DNA from: Rhodocyclaceae bacterium
Lineage (GTDB): Bacteria; Pseudomonadota; Gammaproteobacteria; Burkholderiales; Rhodocyclaceae
DNA length: 48,084 nucleotides
Direction: 5' to 3'
Assembly: GCA_028713915.1 (NCBI GenBank)
Contig: JAQTNK010000033.1
Span: 1-48,084 of the forward strand
In this document: one piece after another, positions 38,320 through 48,084 of the stretch
How the letters are laid out: each line of letters starts with the position of its first letter
How positions within the stretch are numbered: position 1 is the stretch's first letter
Program-made: the position numbers and the translations under genes
Notes under the pieces: model-generated
Database searches by the model: none
Told to the model about the DNA's origin: nothing
The model's input: only the letters and a program-made list of their open reading frames with translations

Positions 38320-39431
38320 GGGCGGGGCGCACTCGGGGCGCACTCGGGCGGCGCCAGGCGGAGCTGCAGCCGCTGCCAGGCGGCGAAGGCTTCATCGGTC
38401 GTCACGTCGCTGACGTCGCGGCTCGGCGCTTGCAGCAGTTCGTACGGCACTCCCCAAGGGTGCCAGCGCGCGGCGTCCGAGTTGCCGAAAAAGCAGACGA
38501 GGGGCTTGCCGAGCGCAGCGGCGATGTGCATGGCGCCGCCGTCGCTGCAGATGACCTGATCGCAAAGCGACAGGCCGGCAATCAGTTCCGGCAGCCGCGC
38601 CGTCGTCACCGGCAACAACGGCACGTCCGGCAGCGCAGCGGCCAAGGCCTGCGCCGCTTCGTCGTCGCCCGGGTGCAGCGGATTGGCGCTGCTGCCGGGC
38701 GCCCAGAACAGCAGGAAGCGGGCGCCGACGGCGGCGTGCAGCCGTTCCGCCAATGCCGCGAAGCGGGCGATGGGCCAGCGCTGCGGCGCTTTGCGGGCGC
38801 TGATGTGCAGGCCGATCAGCGGGCCGCCGCCGTCCCGCACGGCGCTCCAGCCGGCGCGGCGCGTGAGCGCGGCCAGCTCGGCGGCATCGGCGGCAAGGCT
38901 CATCGGCGGCGGCGGACCGTCGATGCCGAGCGGCTGCAGCAGGCGGAAGCAGGCTTCCACTTCGTGGTCATGACCGAGCGGATCGGCGTCGACGGATATG
39001 TCGATGGCATTGCCGGCGCCGGCATGGCCGAGGATGTGGCGCGGCGCCGCCAACCGGGCAAAGCGCAGGGCGCTGGACTGGTGGCCGGGCGCGGCGAGGA
39101 TGGCGCAGTCGATGCGGCGCGCGCGCAGTCCGCGTATCAGCCGCAGGCGATCGACCAGCGCGCCGAAGCGCGATCTTCCCGGGGCGAGGTGCTTGAGCTT
39201 TTCATAGGCATGGACCGCGTCCAGGTCGCGGTTGCCGGCCAGCACCGGGGCGTTGTAGGAATTGACCAGGGCGCCGATCCAGGCGGCCGGATAGCGCTGG
39301 CGCAGCGCGCGGATCAGCGGCGTGGTGCACAACAAGTCGCCGATGTTGTCGCGGCGGATGACGAGGAAGCGCGCGTCGTCGGCGAGCGCCAGGCGAGGGG
39401 AGATCGATGGCATGGCCGGTTCCGGGCTCAC
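38316..39431 (-). CDS. Glycosyltransferase family 9 (heptosyltransferase-like)
   Basis: A 371-residue GT9 enzyme expected to transfer heptose from ADP-heptose to lipopolysaccharide on the inner membrane face. The N-terminal domain begins with FLVIRRDNIGDLLCTTPLI. The C-terminal nucleotide-sugar domain has LIGLHISARKAPQRWP and the motif CSDGGAMHIAAALGKPLVCFFG. The GTG start at 39431 overlaps the upstream stop (GTGA), though an ATG 18 nt later is possible. It ends the msbA-ligase-GT4-GT9 series. Acceptor unknown. Confidence 0.88.
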   Translation of the reverse strand: MSPEPAMPSISPRLALADDARFLVIRRDNIGDLLCTTPLIRALRQRYPAAWIGALVNSYNAPVLAGNRDLDAVHAYEKLKHLAPGRSRFGALVDRLRLIRGLRARRIDCAILAAPGHQSSALRFARLAAPRHILGHAGAGNAIDISVDADPLGHDHEVEACFRLLQPLGIDGPPPPMSLAADAAELAALTRRAGWSAVRDGGGPLIGLHISARKAPQRWPIARFAALAERLHAAVGARFLLFWAPGSSANPLHPGDDEAAQALAAALPDVPLLPVTTARLPELIAGLSLCDQVICSDGGAMHIAAALGKPLVCFFGNSDAARWHPWGVPYELLQAPSRDVSDVTTDEAFAAWQRLQLRLAPPECAPSAPRP

Positions 39432-40597
39432 GGCGATCGTCCCGGCGCAGCGGCGCGCTTCTCGCTCAGCGCATCGTCGGCCCAGCGGATGACGGGCTTC
39501 AGGCGTTCGACGAAGGCGGCGAAGGAAAACCGATCCATGCATCCGGCGGCCTGGCGCGGGTCCGGCCTGGGGACCGACGCCAGGCGCCCGAGCAGTCGGC
39601 CGAAGTCCTCGCCCTGGTCGATGCGCGGATCGCAGTAGAGAAACCCGGTGGCGCCATCGACGACGGTTTCTGTGAACGGCGCGGCATTCGGCGCGAGCAC
39701 GGGCGTGCCGCAGGCCTGGGCTTCGATGACGTTGAGGCCGAGCGCCTCCTTCTCGGGCAGCCCGGTCATCAGGTAGTCGATGCCGCGATACACGGCAGCG
39801 ACATTGGCCTGGTGCCCCCAGAAGCGCACGCGCCCCGCCAGCGGCCGCAATGCGCGCGCCAAGTCGCGCACCGAGCCGTAGCCGCCGCTGCCGAAGATCT
39901 CCAGATGGACGCCGGGAAAGCGCGCTAGCACCGGCGCGAGGCGCTCGAACAGCAGCGGGAACTGCTTGATGGGCGTAAGCCGCGAGACGATGCCGAGCGT
40001 CAGCCCGGGACGCTTGTCGTAACCCGGGTGGGGGCGCAAAAGCTCGGCAGCCGGCTCGATCCAGGAGAACAAGCGGTCGCGGAACTTGCGGCGATCCCAG
40101 TCGTAGCGGCTGCGGCGGCGGATCGCCGCGGCGCCGGCGCCGCCCCGATTCGATTCGGCCACGCCGTAGAGCGGCTCCGGCCAGGCCGGAAGCCCGGCCG
40201 CCTGCAGTCCCGCCAGCACCCAGCCGGACACCGCGAAGACCAGGTCATGGCCGGCAAATGCCCTGGGATCGCGCCCCTGGACCGGCATATGGGCGACCGC
40301 CGTGGCCAGCCAGCCCTGGCGCCTGGCGTCGGCCAGCAGCTGCGTCGGCAGCGGCCCGTGGCCGAGCAGCCAGCCGCGCGGCCCGGTGAGCCAGGGCGCG
40401 GTGCCGGCGGGAACGATGACGGTGTCGGCGGGCAGGTCGAGCCGATGCCAGAATGCGGCGCGCGGATGCACCACCAGCCGCGTCGGCCGCCCCAGCGCCG
40501 CAAGCGCGCGGCAAAGAAACGCCGTGTAGACTTCGCCGCCGCCGAAATGCGTTTGCAGGTTGAACTGGGTCAGCCCGGCTGCGCCGTCGCTGCTCAT
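39428..40597 (-). CDS. Glycosyltransferase family 4 (LPS core/O-antigen)
   Basis: A 389-residue retaining GT-B glycosyltransferase. The N-terminal acceptor domain starts QFNLQTHFGGGEVYTAF. The donor domain has LGIVSRLTPIKQFPLLFERL, LEIFGSGGYGSV, and EALGLNVIEAQACGTPVLAP, the EX7E site. Sugar and linkage cannot be told from sequence. It overlaps the ligase by 4 nt upstream (ATGA) and the GT9 gene by 4 nt downstream, so it is in the middle of one operon. Confidence 0.88.
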   Translation of the reverse strand: MSSDGAAGLTQFNLQTHFGGGEVYTAFLCRALAALGRPTRLVVHPRAAFWHRLDLPADTVIVPAGTAPWLTGPRGWLLGHGPLPTQLLADARRQGWLATAVAHMPVQGRDPRAFAGHDLVFAVSGWVLAGLQAAGLPAWPEPLYGVAESNRGGAGAAAIRRRSRYDWDRRKFRDRLFSWIEPAAELLRPHPGYDKRPGLTLGIVSRLTPIKQFPLLFERLAPVLARFPGVHLEIFGSGGYGSVRDLARALRPLAGRVRFWGHQANVAAVYRGIDYLMTGLPEKEALGLNVIEAQACGTPVLAPNAAPFTETVVDGATGFLYCDPRIDQGEDFGRLLGRLASVPRPDPRQAAGCMDRFSFAAFVERLKPVIRWADDALSEKRAAAPGRSP

Positions 40598-41795
40598 GCC
40601 CGCGCCGGCGTGCCGGAGCGCCGGCTGGCCTGACCGAGGAAAATTCCGGCGAGTGCCCAGTACAGCAGCGACATGTCGCGAATGAACAGGTCGTTGAACT
40701 GGTTGCGCGTCACCACGCCGACCACCAGCATGACGCCGCAGACGCCGAGCAGCGCGAGCTCCTTGTCCGTGTGCCGCATCAGCCGCCAGAAGGCCCGCGC
40801 CAGGCAGAAAAACAGCGCCGCCAACGCCAAGAGGCCGGGAATGCCCATGCCGACGGCGTAATTGAGAAAGACGTTGTGCGGATGGGAAAGCAAGGGGTAG
40901 GCGGGCGGAATCAGCTCGGGGTAGGCGCGCCCCATCGTGCCGCGGCCGAATCCGGCGCCGATGACGGGATGCTCGGCGATCTTTTCGACGATGCCGCGCC
41001 AGACCAACAATCGCGAGTCCGCCATCAAATCCGCCCCCACGGTTGGGCCGACGCTGCGCAGCGAACTCGTCGCATAGAACGCCGCCGCGATGAGCACGCC
41101 GCAGAGCGCGGCCCACATCAGGCCGCGCCGTCCGAACCAGCCGCCGCGATAGCGCCAGGCGCCGACCACCGCGGCTTCGGCGGCCACGGTCGGCCAGATC
41201 GCGCGCTGCAACGTCATCAGCGCCAGCAAGAAGGCCAGCAGCAGCAGCCCCCAGGCGATGCGCCGCAAGGCCGGGCGGCGGCCGGCGCACGCCAGCCAGA
41301 ACAGGGCCGGCGCCGCCGTGACGAGGTAGGTGCTGAACACGGCGATGCCGCCGTAGCGCCCGCTCTCGTCCCAGTGAAAACCGTGGACGACCCAGGCGCC
41401 CGCCGCCCATGCGCCGATGACGGCGAATCCCGCGGCCAGCGCCGTCAGCAGGGTTTCGACCGTGGCGCGGTCGCGGGCGACGAAGAGGAAGGACAGGAAT
41501 GCCAGCATCGTATAGCCGATTTCGTTCTTGAACTCGCCGAGCGAATAGGCGGGAAAAGCGCTGTAGGCGAGCGAGGCGCCGCACAGCGCGATCCAGATCG
41601 CCAACGCCGGCTTGCACGCTAGCGCGGGTCGCTCCGCGGCCTGGCGCCACCAGCCGACGGCGGCGATCGCCGCGAGGGCGAAAAGGCAGACGAGGCGCAC
41701 AGCCACCGTTCCGGGAAACGGCAGGATCGCCAGGAACAGGGCAAACGGCAGCAGCAGCGCGGCCCTGGCGCCGCCGGCTGGCGCCAGCGTCGCCG

Positions 41796-41799
<4 letters not shown>
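40594..41799 (-). CDS. O-antigen ligase family membrane protein (WaaL/Wzy-like)
   Basis: A 401-residue protein with about 11-12 hydrophobic helices. A periplasmic loop carries VWRGIVEKIAEHPVIGAGFGRG and then LSHPHNVFLNYAVGMG, the Hx(H)N motif typical of the Wzy_C/O-antigen ligase superfamily. It would either attach undecaprenyl-linked O-antigen to lipid A-core or polymerise it; the short length favours ligase. It overlaps msbA and the GT4 gene by 4 nt each. The supply of undecaprenyl carrier relates it to uppP. Confidence 0.88.
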
Positions 41800-43547
<1,748 letters not shown>

Positions 43548-43593
43548 GGGCGCGCGGCGCGCTGCGGGACGGAAGTCCGTAAAAAAACGGCCG

Positions 43594-43599
43594 ATTATA
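43594..43599 (-). promoter_or_regulatory. Consensus -10 box of the msbA operon
   Basis: A perfect TATAAT on the minus strand lies 46 nt before the msbA ATG. The -35 is weak. A run of seven T follows at 43587-43581 and an ACGGA/TCCGT hairpin in the leader. It overlaps a small 5-bp hairpin (43599-43610) just after the upstream glycosyltransferase gene, so promoter and terminator may coexist here. Confidence 0.5.
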
Positions 43600-43615
43600 G
43601 CCGAGCGGCTACGGC

Positions 43616-44749
43616 TCAATCGGCCGCGAGCGAGCGATAGAGCGCGGCGAGCAGGTCCGTCATGGCGGCGGTGCCGAGGGCGGACACCGCCGCCCGCGAC
43701 GCTTCGCGCATGGCCGCGGCGGCGCCCGGCCGGCACAACTCGTCCAGCGCGCGCGCCAGCGCGGCATCGTCGAAAGCGTCGCAGACCACGCCGTTCCGGC
43801 CGGCTTCGATGAGTTCCGCCGCGCCGCTGGTGGTGGAGGTCACGACCGGCAGCCCGCAGGCCAGCGCTTCCAGCGCCGCGTTGGGCATCGGGTCGTAGAG
43901 GCTGGGCAGGCAGAAGACATCGGCGGCACCGTAGTAGGGGCGCACGTCCTCACGGCCGCCAAGGAAGCGCACGCGCGTTTCGATGCCGAGCTTGCGCGCG
44001 AGCTTTTCCACCGCGACCTGGCGGCGATCACGGCCGACGACGACGAGCTGCGCTTCCTGGTTCGCCATCGTTGCCAGGGCGCGCAGCAGATTGGGCACGC
44101 CCTTGCGCTCGAAGTCCGAACCGACCAACAGGATCAGCGGCGCGTCCGCCGCGATGCCCAGTTCTTCGCGCACGCGGGCGCGGTGCTCGTCGCGCAGGCC
44201 GGGATGAAAGCGATCGAGATCGACGCCGTCGCGGATGACGTGCAGCTTTTCCGGCGCGACGCCGAAGCGCCGCGCGATGTCGTCCTTGACGAGGTCGGAA
44301 GTGCAGATCACGGCGCGCAGGTCGGCATGGCGGAACATCGCGTCCTCGGCCTGCTTGACGTAGCTGTGCCAGGGCGAACGGTTGGTGAGCAGGCGCGCCA
44401 GGCCGCCGCGCGCACGGTCGCGCAGCTCCAGCCAGGTGGCATGGACGCCATCGCCGGCGCAGAAGACATGACATCCGGGAATGCGCTCGTGGCTTTGCAC
44501 GAGGTCGAAGCGGCCTGCGGCGATGAGGCGCTGGACGTGATGGGCGAAGCCGACGTCGCGCCAGGTGCGGCCGAGATAGAAGGGATCGACCTTGAGCACG
44601 CCGGCGTCGTCGCCGCTCCATTCGCGGGCGATGATGGTGACCTCGACGCCCTCGGCGCCCTTGGCGCGCAGGCCGTCGCGGCCGCGCGCGACGCAGCGCT
44701 CGGCGCCGCCGTAGGGAACGTCCTGTTGCAGCGCGATGGCGATTTTCAT
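43616..44749 (-). CDS. Glycosyltransferase family 4 (WaaG-like)
   Basis: A 377-residue GT-B glycosyltransferase of probable LPS core assembly. The N-terminus starts MKIAIALQQDVPYGGAERC, like WaaG-type enzymes. The donor site shows LVGSDFERKGVPNLLRAL, VVGRDRRQ, DVRPYYGAADVFCLPSLYDPMPNAALEALACGLPVVTS, with the typical Glu pair. It ends 69 bp before the msbA start and is divergent from a CgeB-like gene. A glucosyl transfer to heptose is possible but not shown. Confidence 0.88.
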   Translation of the reverse strand: MKIAIALQQDVPYGGAERCVARGRDGLRAKGAEGVEVTIIAREWSGDDAGVLKVDPFYLGRTWRDVGFAHHVQRLIAAGRFDLVQSHERIPGCHVFCAGDGVHATWLELRDRARGGLARLLTNRSPWHSYVKQAEDAMFRHADLRAVICTSDLVKDDIARRFGVAPEKLHVIRDGVDLDRFHPGLRDEHRARVREELGIAADAPLILLVGSDFERKGVPNLLRALATMANQEAQLVVVGRDRRQVAVEKLARKLGIETRVRFLGGREDVRPYYGAADVFCLPSLYDPMPNAALEALACGLPVVTSTTSGAAELIEAGRNGVVCDAFDDAALARALDELCRPGAAAAMREASRAAVSALGTAAMTDLLAALYRSLAAD

Positions 44750-44867
44750 CCGGTAATCAGATTTCCGTAGGTTGCCGTTGGCGGCATGGCCAGCGCGCCG
44801 TTCGTGGCGGGGCGCGGGCATGATAGCATTCTTGGTCGGCGGCCTGACCCGCCCCCAAAGCCCCGCC
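44750..44867. other. Divergent gap between two glycosyltransferase genes
   Basis: A 118-bp gap that must hold promoters in both directions. No consensus elements stand out. An ATG at 44820 is in frame with the plus-strand gene and could be its start. Confidence 0.3.
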
Positions 44868-45929
44868 GTGACTGCCGATCCTCCTCCCCGCGTCCTCATC
44901 AGCTACTTCTTCGAAGACGACTCCATTCCGTTGGGCTTCGCCTGTCGCGACGCTTTCGAGGCCCTTGGCTTTCATGCCCGCGGCTTTCACGGTCAGGCCG
45001 AGCATCGCTTCTATCGGCATGTCCTGAAGCCGGCCAGCAAGCTGCTCAAGGCCTTGTCGGCGCGGCCGGTCGATCTCAGCCGCGGCACGCGGTGGCATAA
45101 CGCGGCGTTTCGCGAAGCCGAACTGCGCCGTGCGGTGGCCGACTTCCGTCCGGATCTCCTGCTGGTCATTCGCGGCAACAGCTTCGACGGCCGGGTGCTG
45201 TCGGAACTCAAGGCCGAGTACGGCATCCGCGCCTGCGTCGGCTGGTGGGTGAAGGATCCGCGCAGCGACGACCAGATGCTGCGCGATGCGGATTCATACG
45301 ACCATTACTTCTGCATCCATACGCATGGCTACGACGCCGCGAGCGGCATCCATCACCTGCCGGCGCTCGGCGTCTACTCGCGGCTCTACCGTCCGACGGT
45401 GGCGCGCAGCGAGAGCAACTTCGTCGCCGATATCGTCTTCGCCGGCGGTCACGGCGAGCGGCGCGAGCGCTATGTTCGCCCGCTGCTCGACCATGACTTG
45501 CGCATCTATGGTCCCGGCTGGCGCAAGGGGCGGCGCATCTTCGATGGGCGCTTGATGCGTCGCTGGGCCGGGTCCGGCATCTGGGGCGAACCGCTGGTGG
45601 ATATGTACTGCCGCAGTCGCATCGTTCTCAACGTCACGTCCTGGGATCCGCAGCGCCTCGGCGGCCAGAACTTGCGCCTGCTCGACGTGCCGGCGACCGC
45701 CGCGTTTCTGCTCACGGACGATACGGATGAAGTGCGCGAGTACTTCACGCCCGGACAAGAGATCGAGACGTTCACGACGCCCGAAGAGCTGCGCGACAAA
45801 GTCGCTTTCTACCTCGCGCGTCCGGAGGCGCGCGAGCGGATCGCCCGGGCCGGCTATGAGCGCAGCCGGCGGCTGCCGACGTACGAGATGCGGATGAAGG
45901 CGCTACTCGATGCGATCGGTTGGCGCTAG
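44868..45929 (+). CDS. CgeB-like glycosyltransferase
   Basis: A 353-residue protein with a GT-B-like C-terminal domain of the CgeB/Glyco_trans_1_2 type: DIVFAGGHGERRERYVRPLL, IYGPGW, YCRSRIVLNVTSWDPQ, GGQNLRLLDVPATAAFLLTD, a segment ending EYFTPGQEIETF, and REEL-like TPEELRDKVAFYLA. The N-terminus starts VLISYFFED. It is the only plus-strand gene in the sugar cluster. The start is uncertain: the GTG at 44868 was chosen because homology-like sequence begins just after it; the ATG at 44820 would add 16 residues. The 3' end overlaps the convergent GT9 gene by 27 nt. Confidence 0.8.
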   Translation: MTADPPPRVLISYFFEDDSIPLGFACRDAFEALGFHARGFHGQAEHRFYRHVLKPASKLLKALSARPVDLSRGTRWHNAAFREAELRRAVADFRPDLLLVIRGNSFDGRVLSELKAEYGIRACVGWWVKDPRSDDQMLRDADSYDHYFCIHTHGYDAASGIHHLPALGVYSRLYRPTVARSESNFVADIVFAGGHGERRERYVRPLLDHDLRIYGPGWRKGRRIFDGRLMRRWAGSGIWGEPLVDMYCRSRIVLNVTSWDPQRLGGQNLRLLDVPATAAFLLTDDTDEVREYFTPGQEIETFTTPEELRDKVAFYLARPEARERIARAGYERSRRLPTYEMRMKALLDAIGWR

Positions 45930-46922
45930 CGCCGCCCGTACCTCCTGCCACACCCGCGCGACGCTGATTTCGGCCATGGGCGTCGCGCTCGAGCAGTCCC
46001 CGTCGCGGCGCGGGTGATCGACCGCGTGCAGGCACGGGTGTTCGAGCGCACCGAAGACGCGGCTTGGCGACTGGCAGTGATAGAGGCCGACCAGGGGAAT
46101 GTCGAAGCAGCCCATGATATGGGTCGGCCCGGTGTCGACGCCGACATAGAGGTCGATGCGGCTCATCAGCGCCGCCGTTTGCCGCAGCGAGAGCCGGCCT
46201 GCGAGCAATGTGCCGTGGCTGCCGAGTTGCGCGCACAGCGACTGCGTGCGGGCCTGCTCGGCCGTGCCGCCGAAGATCAGGAAGTGGGCGCGCGGATATC
46301 CCGACAGGATATTCCGGCACAGCGCCGAGAAGTGTTCGAGCGGCCAGTCGCGCCATGCCTTGGTCGGAAAGCTGGCGACCTGCAGGCCGATCAGCGGTGC
46401 CGCCTCCGGCGGCGTGCAGCGCGACAGAAAAGTCCTTGCCCAGGCCGACTCGTCTTCGCTGACCCGATAGGCGAGCCGCAGCCCGGCCGGCGGGATGCCG
46501 ACGGCCTCAGGCAATGCCAGGAGGGCCGCCGCGGCATGGCGGCTGCCCGGCGCCGGCGGCTCGACGCACGGGTCGAGCCGGCCGTCGAGTCGCGGATCGC
46601 CCTGGCGAAAAGCCACGACGCGCCGCGCCACCCGCAGCGCATAGGCGACCAGCGGCCGGTCGTAGCCGAAGACGAAGGCGAGGTCATAGCGCCGGCCCCC
46701 CAGGCGGCCGAGGAACGGCGCCCGCCGCTTGCTGATGCTGCCGACGTGCGCCAAGAAGGGCAGGTGGCGCAGGATTTCCGCCCGCTTCGGGTGGGCCAGG
46801 CAAGTGATCCGCGCCGCGGGATAGGCGGCGGCGATGGCCCGCAGCGCGGGCGTGGCAAGCAGCGTGTCGCCGATACGCGTGACGTGGATGACGAGGATTT
46901 CCCGCGGCGCTTCGTCGGCCAT
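45903..46922 (-). CDS. Glycosyltransferase family 9 (heptosyltransferase-like)
   Basis: A 339-residue GT9 enzyme, a second heptosyltransferase-type gene. The N-terminus has ILVIHVTRIGDTLLATPALRAI; the C-terminal donor domain has IGLQVASFPTKAWRDWP, FLIFGGTAEQ and GVDTGPTHIMGCFDIPLVGLYH. It likely adds heptose or a related sugar to the LPS inner core. It differs clearly from the first GT9 (38316-39431) and is not a recent duplicate. The next gene is 5 nt upstream in the transcription direction. Confidence 0.9.
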   Translation of the reverse strand: MADEAPREILVIHVTRIGDTLLATPALRAIAAAYPAARITCLAHPKRAEILRHLPFLAHVGSISKRRAPFLGRLGGRRYDLAFVFGYDRPLVAYALRVARRVVAFRQGDPRLDGRLDPCVEPPAPGSRHAAAALLALPEAVGIPPAGLRLAYRVSEDESAWARTFLSRCTPPEAAPLIGLQVASFPTKAWRDWPLEHFSALCRNILSGYPRAHFLIFGGTAEQARTQSLCAQLGSHGTLLAGRLSLRQTAALMSRIDLYVGVDTGPTHIMGCFDIPLVGLYHCQSPSRVFGALEHPCLHAVDHPRRDGDCSSATPMAEISVARVWQEVRAALAPTDRIE

Positions 46923-46927
46923 CGGGT

Positions 46928-48016
46928 CTAGCGGGCGACCACCGCGGCGAACACCTTTTCCATGCCGTCGAGCATGATCTTGAGGCCGAAGCGTTGCAGC
47001 GCGGCGTCGTGGGCCGCGGCGCCCAGCCGGGCCGCCAGCGCGGGATCGCTCATCAGGCGAGCCAGGGCCGCGGCAAGAAGCTCAGCTTGGCGCGGCGGCA
47101 CGACCAGGGCCGTCACGCCGTCGGTCACCGCTTCGGTAATGCTGCCCACCGGCGTCGTGACGATCGGCAGCCCGACCAGCATCGCCTGGAGCAGCGCCTG
47201 CGGCACGCCCTCGTTGGCATAGGAAGGCAGACAGAAGAGATCCAGGGCCTGCAGCCAGCGTTCGGTGTTGCGCTGGTGGCCGACGAACTGCACGCGCTGA
47301 CCCAACCCCAGGCGCGCCACCTCCGCCTCGAGCGCCGCGCGGCGCGGACCGTCGCCGACGATGAGCAGGTGCCAGTCGGGTGCGGCGAGGCTGTCGAATG
47401 CCTCGAGCAGGTATTGATGGCCTTTCCAGCTGCGCAGCGTGGCGACGATGCCGAGGTAGCGCCGGTTCTCGTCCAGCCCCAGTTCGCGGCGCGCGGCGGA
47501 GCGGTCGCCCGGGCGGAAGCGTTCGGTGTCGATGCCGGTCGGAACGGAGGTAATGCGGTTGGCCGGGAAGCCGTTGTCGGCGATCAGCTGCCCTCTCAGC
47601 TTCTCGCCGGTGGTCACGATGTGGCGGGTGGCGCTGGCATACAGCCAGCGCGTCGTCGCGTTGCGCGGGACGGCGGCGGAGATATGTCGCGTGCGTACTA
47701 TGGCCGGCGCCTCGGCGCGGAAAGCGCACGCCAGCGCGGCCAGCCAGCTGTCGGTCGAGCTGTGCGTGTTCACCACGTCGACGGCGTGCTGCTTGAGCCA
47801 GCGGCGCAGCGCTAGCCAGCCGCGCAGGTTCTTGCGGCCGATCGGCAGCGCTTCCGCCGGCACGCCATACCGTTCGGCTTCGCGGAAGATCGGCGCTTCT
47901 GCCGGACACAGCAGGCTGACTTGATGGCCACGCCCGATCAAGCCTTGCGCTTCCGTGAGGATGCGAATCTCCTGGCCGCCCCAGCCGCAAGAAGCCTCGG
48001 TATGTACGATTCTCAA
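46928..48016 (-). CDS. Glycosyltransferase family 4 with a TTG start
   Basis: A 362-residue GT-B glycosyltransferase. The N-terminus starts RIVHTEASCGWGGQEIR, then the donor domain has LGIVATLRSWKGHQYLLEAF, LLIVGDGPRR, and EGVPQALLQAMLVGLPIVTTPVGSI with the acid residues. The start was put at TTG 48016, because AGGAGG lies 4 nt before it and a reading frame from the upstream edge ends in a TGA overlapping it. An in-frame ATG at 48049 would add 11 residues. It is likely cotranscribed with the GT9 gene that follows. Confidence 0.88.
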   Translation of the reverse strand: MRIVHTEASCGWGGQEIRILTEAQGLIGRGHQVSLLCPAEAPIFREAERYGVPAEALPIGRKNLRGWLALRRWLKQHAVDVVNTHSSTDSWLAALACAFRAEAPAIVRTRHISAAVPRNATTRWLYASATRHIVTTGEKLRGQLIADNGFPANRITSVPTGIDTERFRPGDRSAARRELGLDENRRYLGIVATLRSWKGHQYLLEAFDSLAAPDWHLLIVGDGPRRAALEAEVARLGLGQRVQFVGHQRNTERWLQALDLFCLPSYANEGVPQALLQAMLVGLPIVTTPVGSITEAVTDGVTALVVPPRQAELLAAALARLMSDPALAARLGAAAHDAALQRFGLKIMLDGMEKVFAAVVAR

Positions 48017-48084
48017 GCGGCCTCCTGCGCAAATCGCTGGCAATGGCACGACGCGTCGGCGCCGTTCTTCGCCGCCGACGGCCG
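48013..48084 (-). CDS. C-terminal tail of an upstream gene (cut by window edge), tentative
   Basis: The minus strand has a 23-codon reading frame from the window edge to a TGA at 48013-48015, which overlaps the TTG start of the next gene (TTGA). The peptide ends QRFAQEAA. It is too short to identify. The tight overlap is the only reason to think it is coding. Confidence 0.35.
   Translation of the reverse strand, partial: RPSAAKNGADASCHCQRFAQEAA
48021..48026 (-). promoter_or_regulatory. Shine-Dalgarno for a TTG start
   Basis: AGGAGG on the minus strand stands 4 nt before TTG at 48016 and is the strongest ribosome binding site near the gene. It favours the TTG over the ATG at 48049. Confidence 0.5.

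Overview
The window is GC-rich, densely coded chromosomal DNA from a Gram-negative bacterium, most likely a betaproteobacterium near Rhodocyclales. The evidence is the gene orders (RNase II-type/TonB/aroE/mtgA; yqgE-ruvX-pyrR-pyrB-pyrX; nadD-rsfS-rlmH-maf-rng), a BPSS1780-type membrane protein, and LPS and outer-membrane secretion genes. I found 45 supported protein genes plus a short upstream tail at the right edge. I saw no rRNA, tRNA, CRISPR, IS element or phage gene. No gap between genes exceeds about 225 bases.

Layout. 1-3.9 kb: 3' end of thiC, a cysteine-cluster protein, an antisense HD-GYP phosphodiesterase, uppP, a YqiA-like esterase and a truncated-haemoglobin-like protein. 3.9-9.4 kb: RNase II-type nuclease, TonB, aroE, mtgA, corA. 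9.4-12.5 kb (minus): thiD-thiE-hemL and a SugE/Gdx exporter. 12.5-14.4 kb: rubredoxin, a small Cys-rich membrane protein behind a hairpin-rich leader, and an alpha/beta-hydrolase lipoprotein with Asp at the nucleophile elbow. 14.6-18.5 kb: yqgE-ruvX-pyrR-pyrB-pyrX; the last gene is a dihydroorotase homologue without its metal ligands. 18.6-21.6 kb (minus): FadH-type dienoyl-CoA reductase and a Tat-exported dienelactone hydrolase. 21.7-29.9 kb (minus): a two-partner secretion operon of TpsB transporter, 1908-residue TpsA exoprotein and a secreted FecR-domain protein. 30-35.6 kb (minus): rng, maf, rlmH, rsfS, nadD, BPSS1780-type protein, DUF2782-type protein, LOG protein. 35.6-38.3 kb: polA. 38.3-48.1 kb: LPS core/O-antigen genes (five glycosyltransferases of GT9/GT4 type, one CgeB-like glycosyltransferase, O-antigen ligase, msbA).

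The genes fall into housekeeping modules (thiamine, tetrapyrrole, pyrimidine, NAD, peptidoglycan, ribosome assembly, RNA turnover) and two cell-surface modules: the TPS/FecR operon and the LPS cluster. UppP, MtgA, TonB, MsbA and the ligase also serve the envelope. Many junctions overlap by 1, 4 or 8 nt, which suggests translational coupling.

The least explained items are the TPS operon with a FecR-domain third gene, the 95-residue Cys-rich membrane protein with two perfect hairpins upstream, the Asp-elbow lipoprotein, and three copies of a GC-rich hairpin element that fill gaps between codirectional genes.
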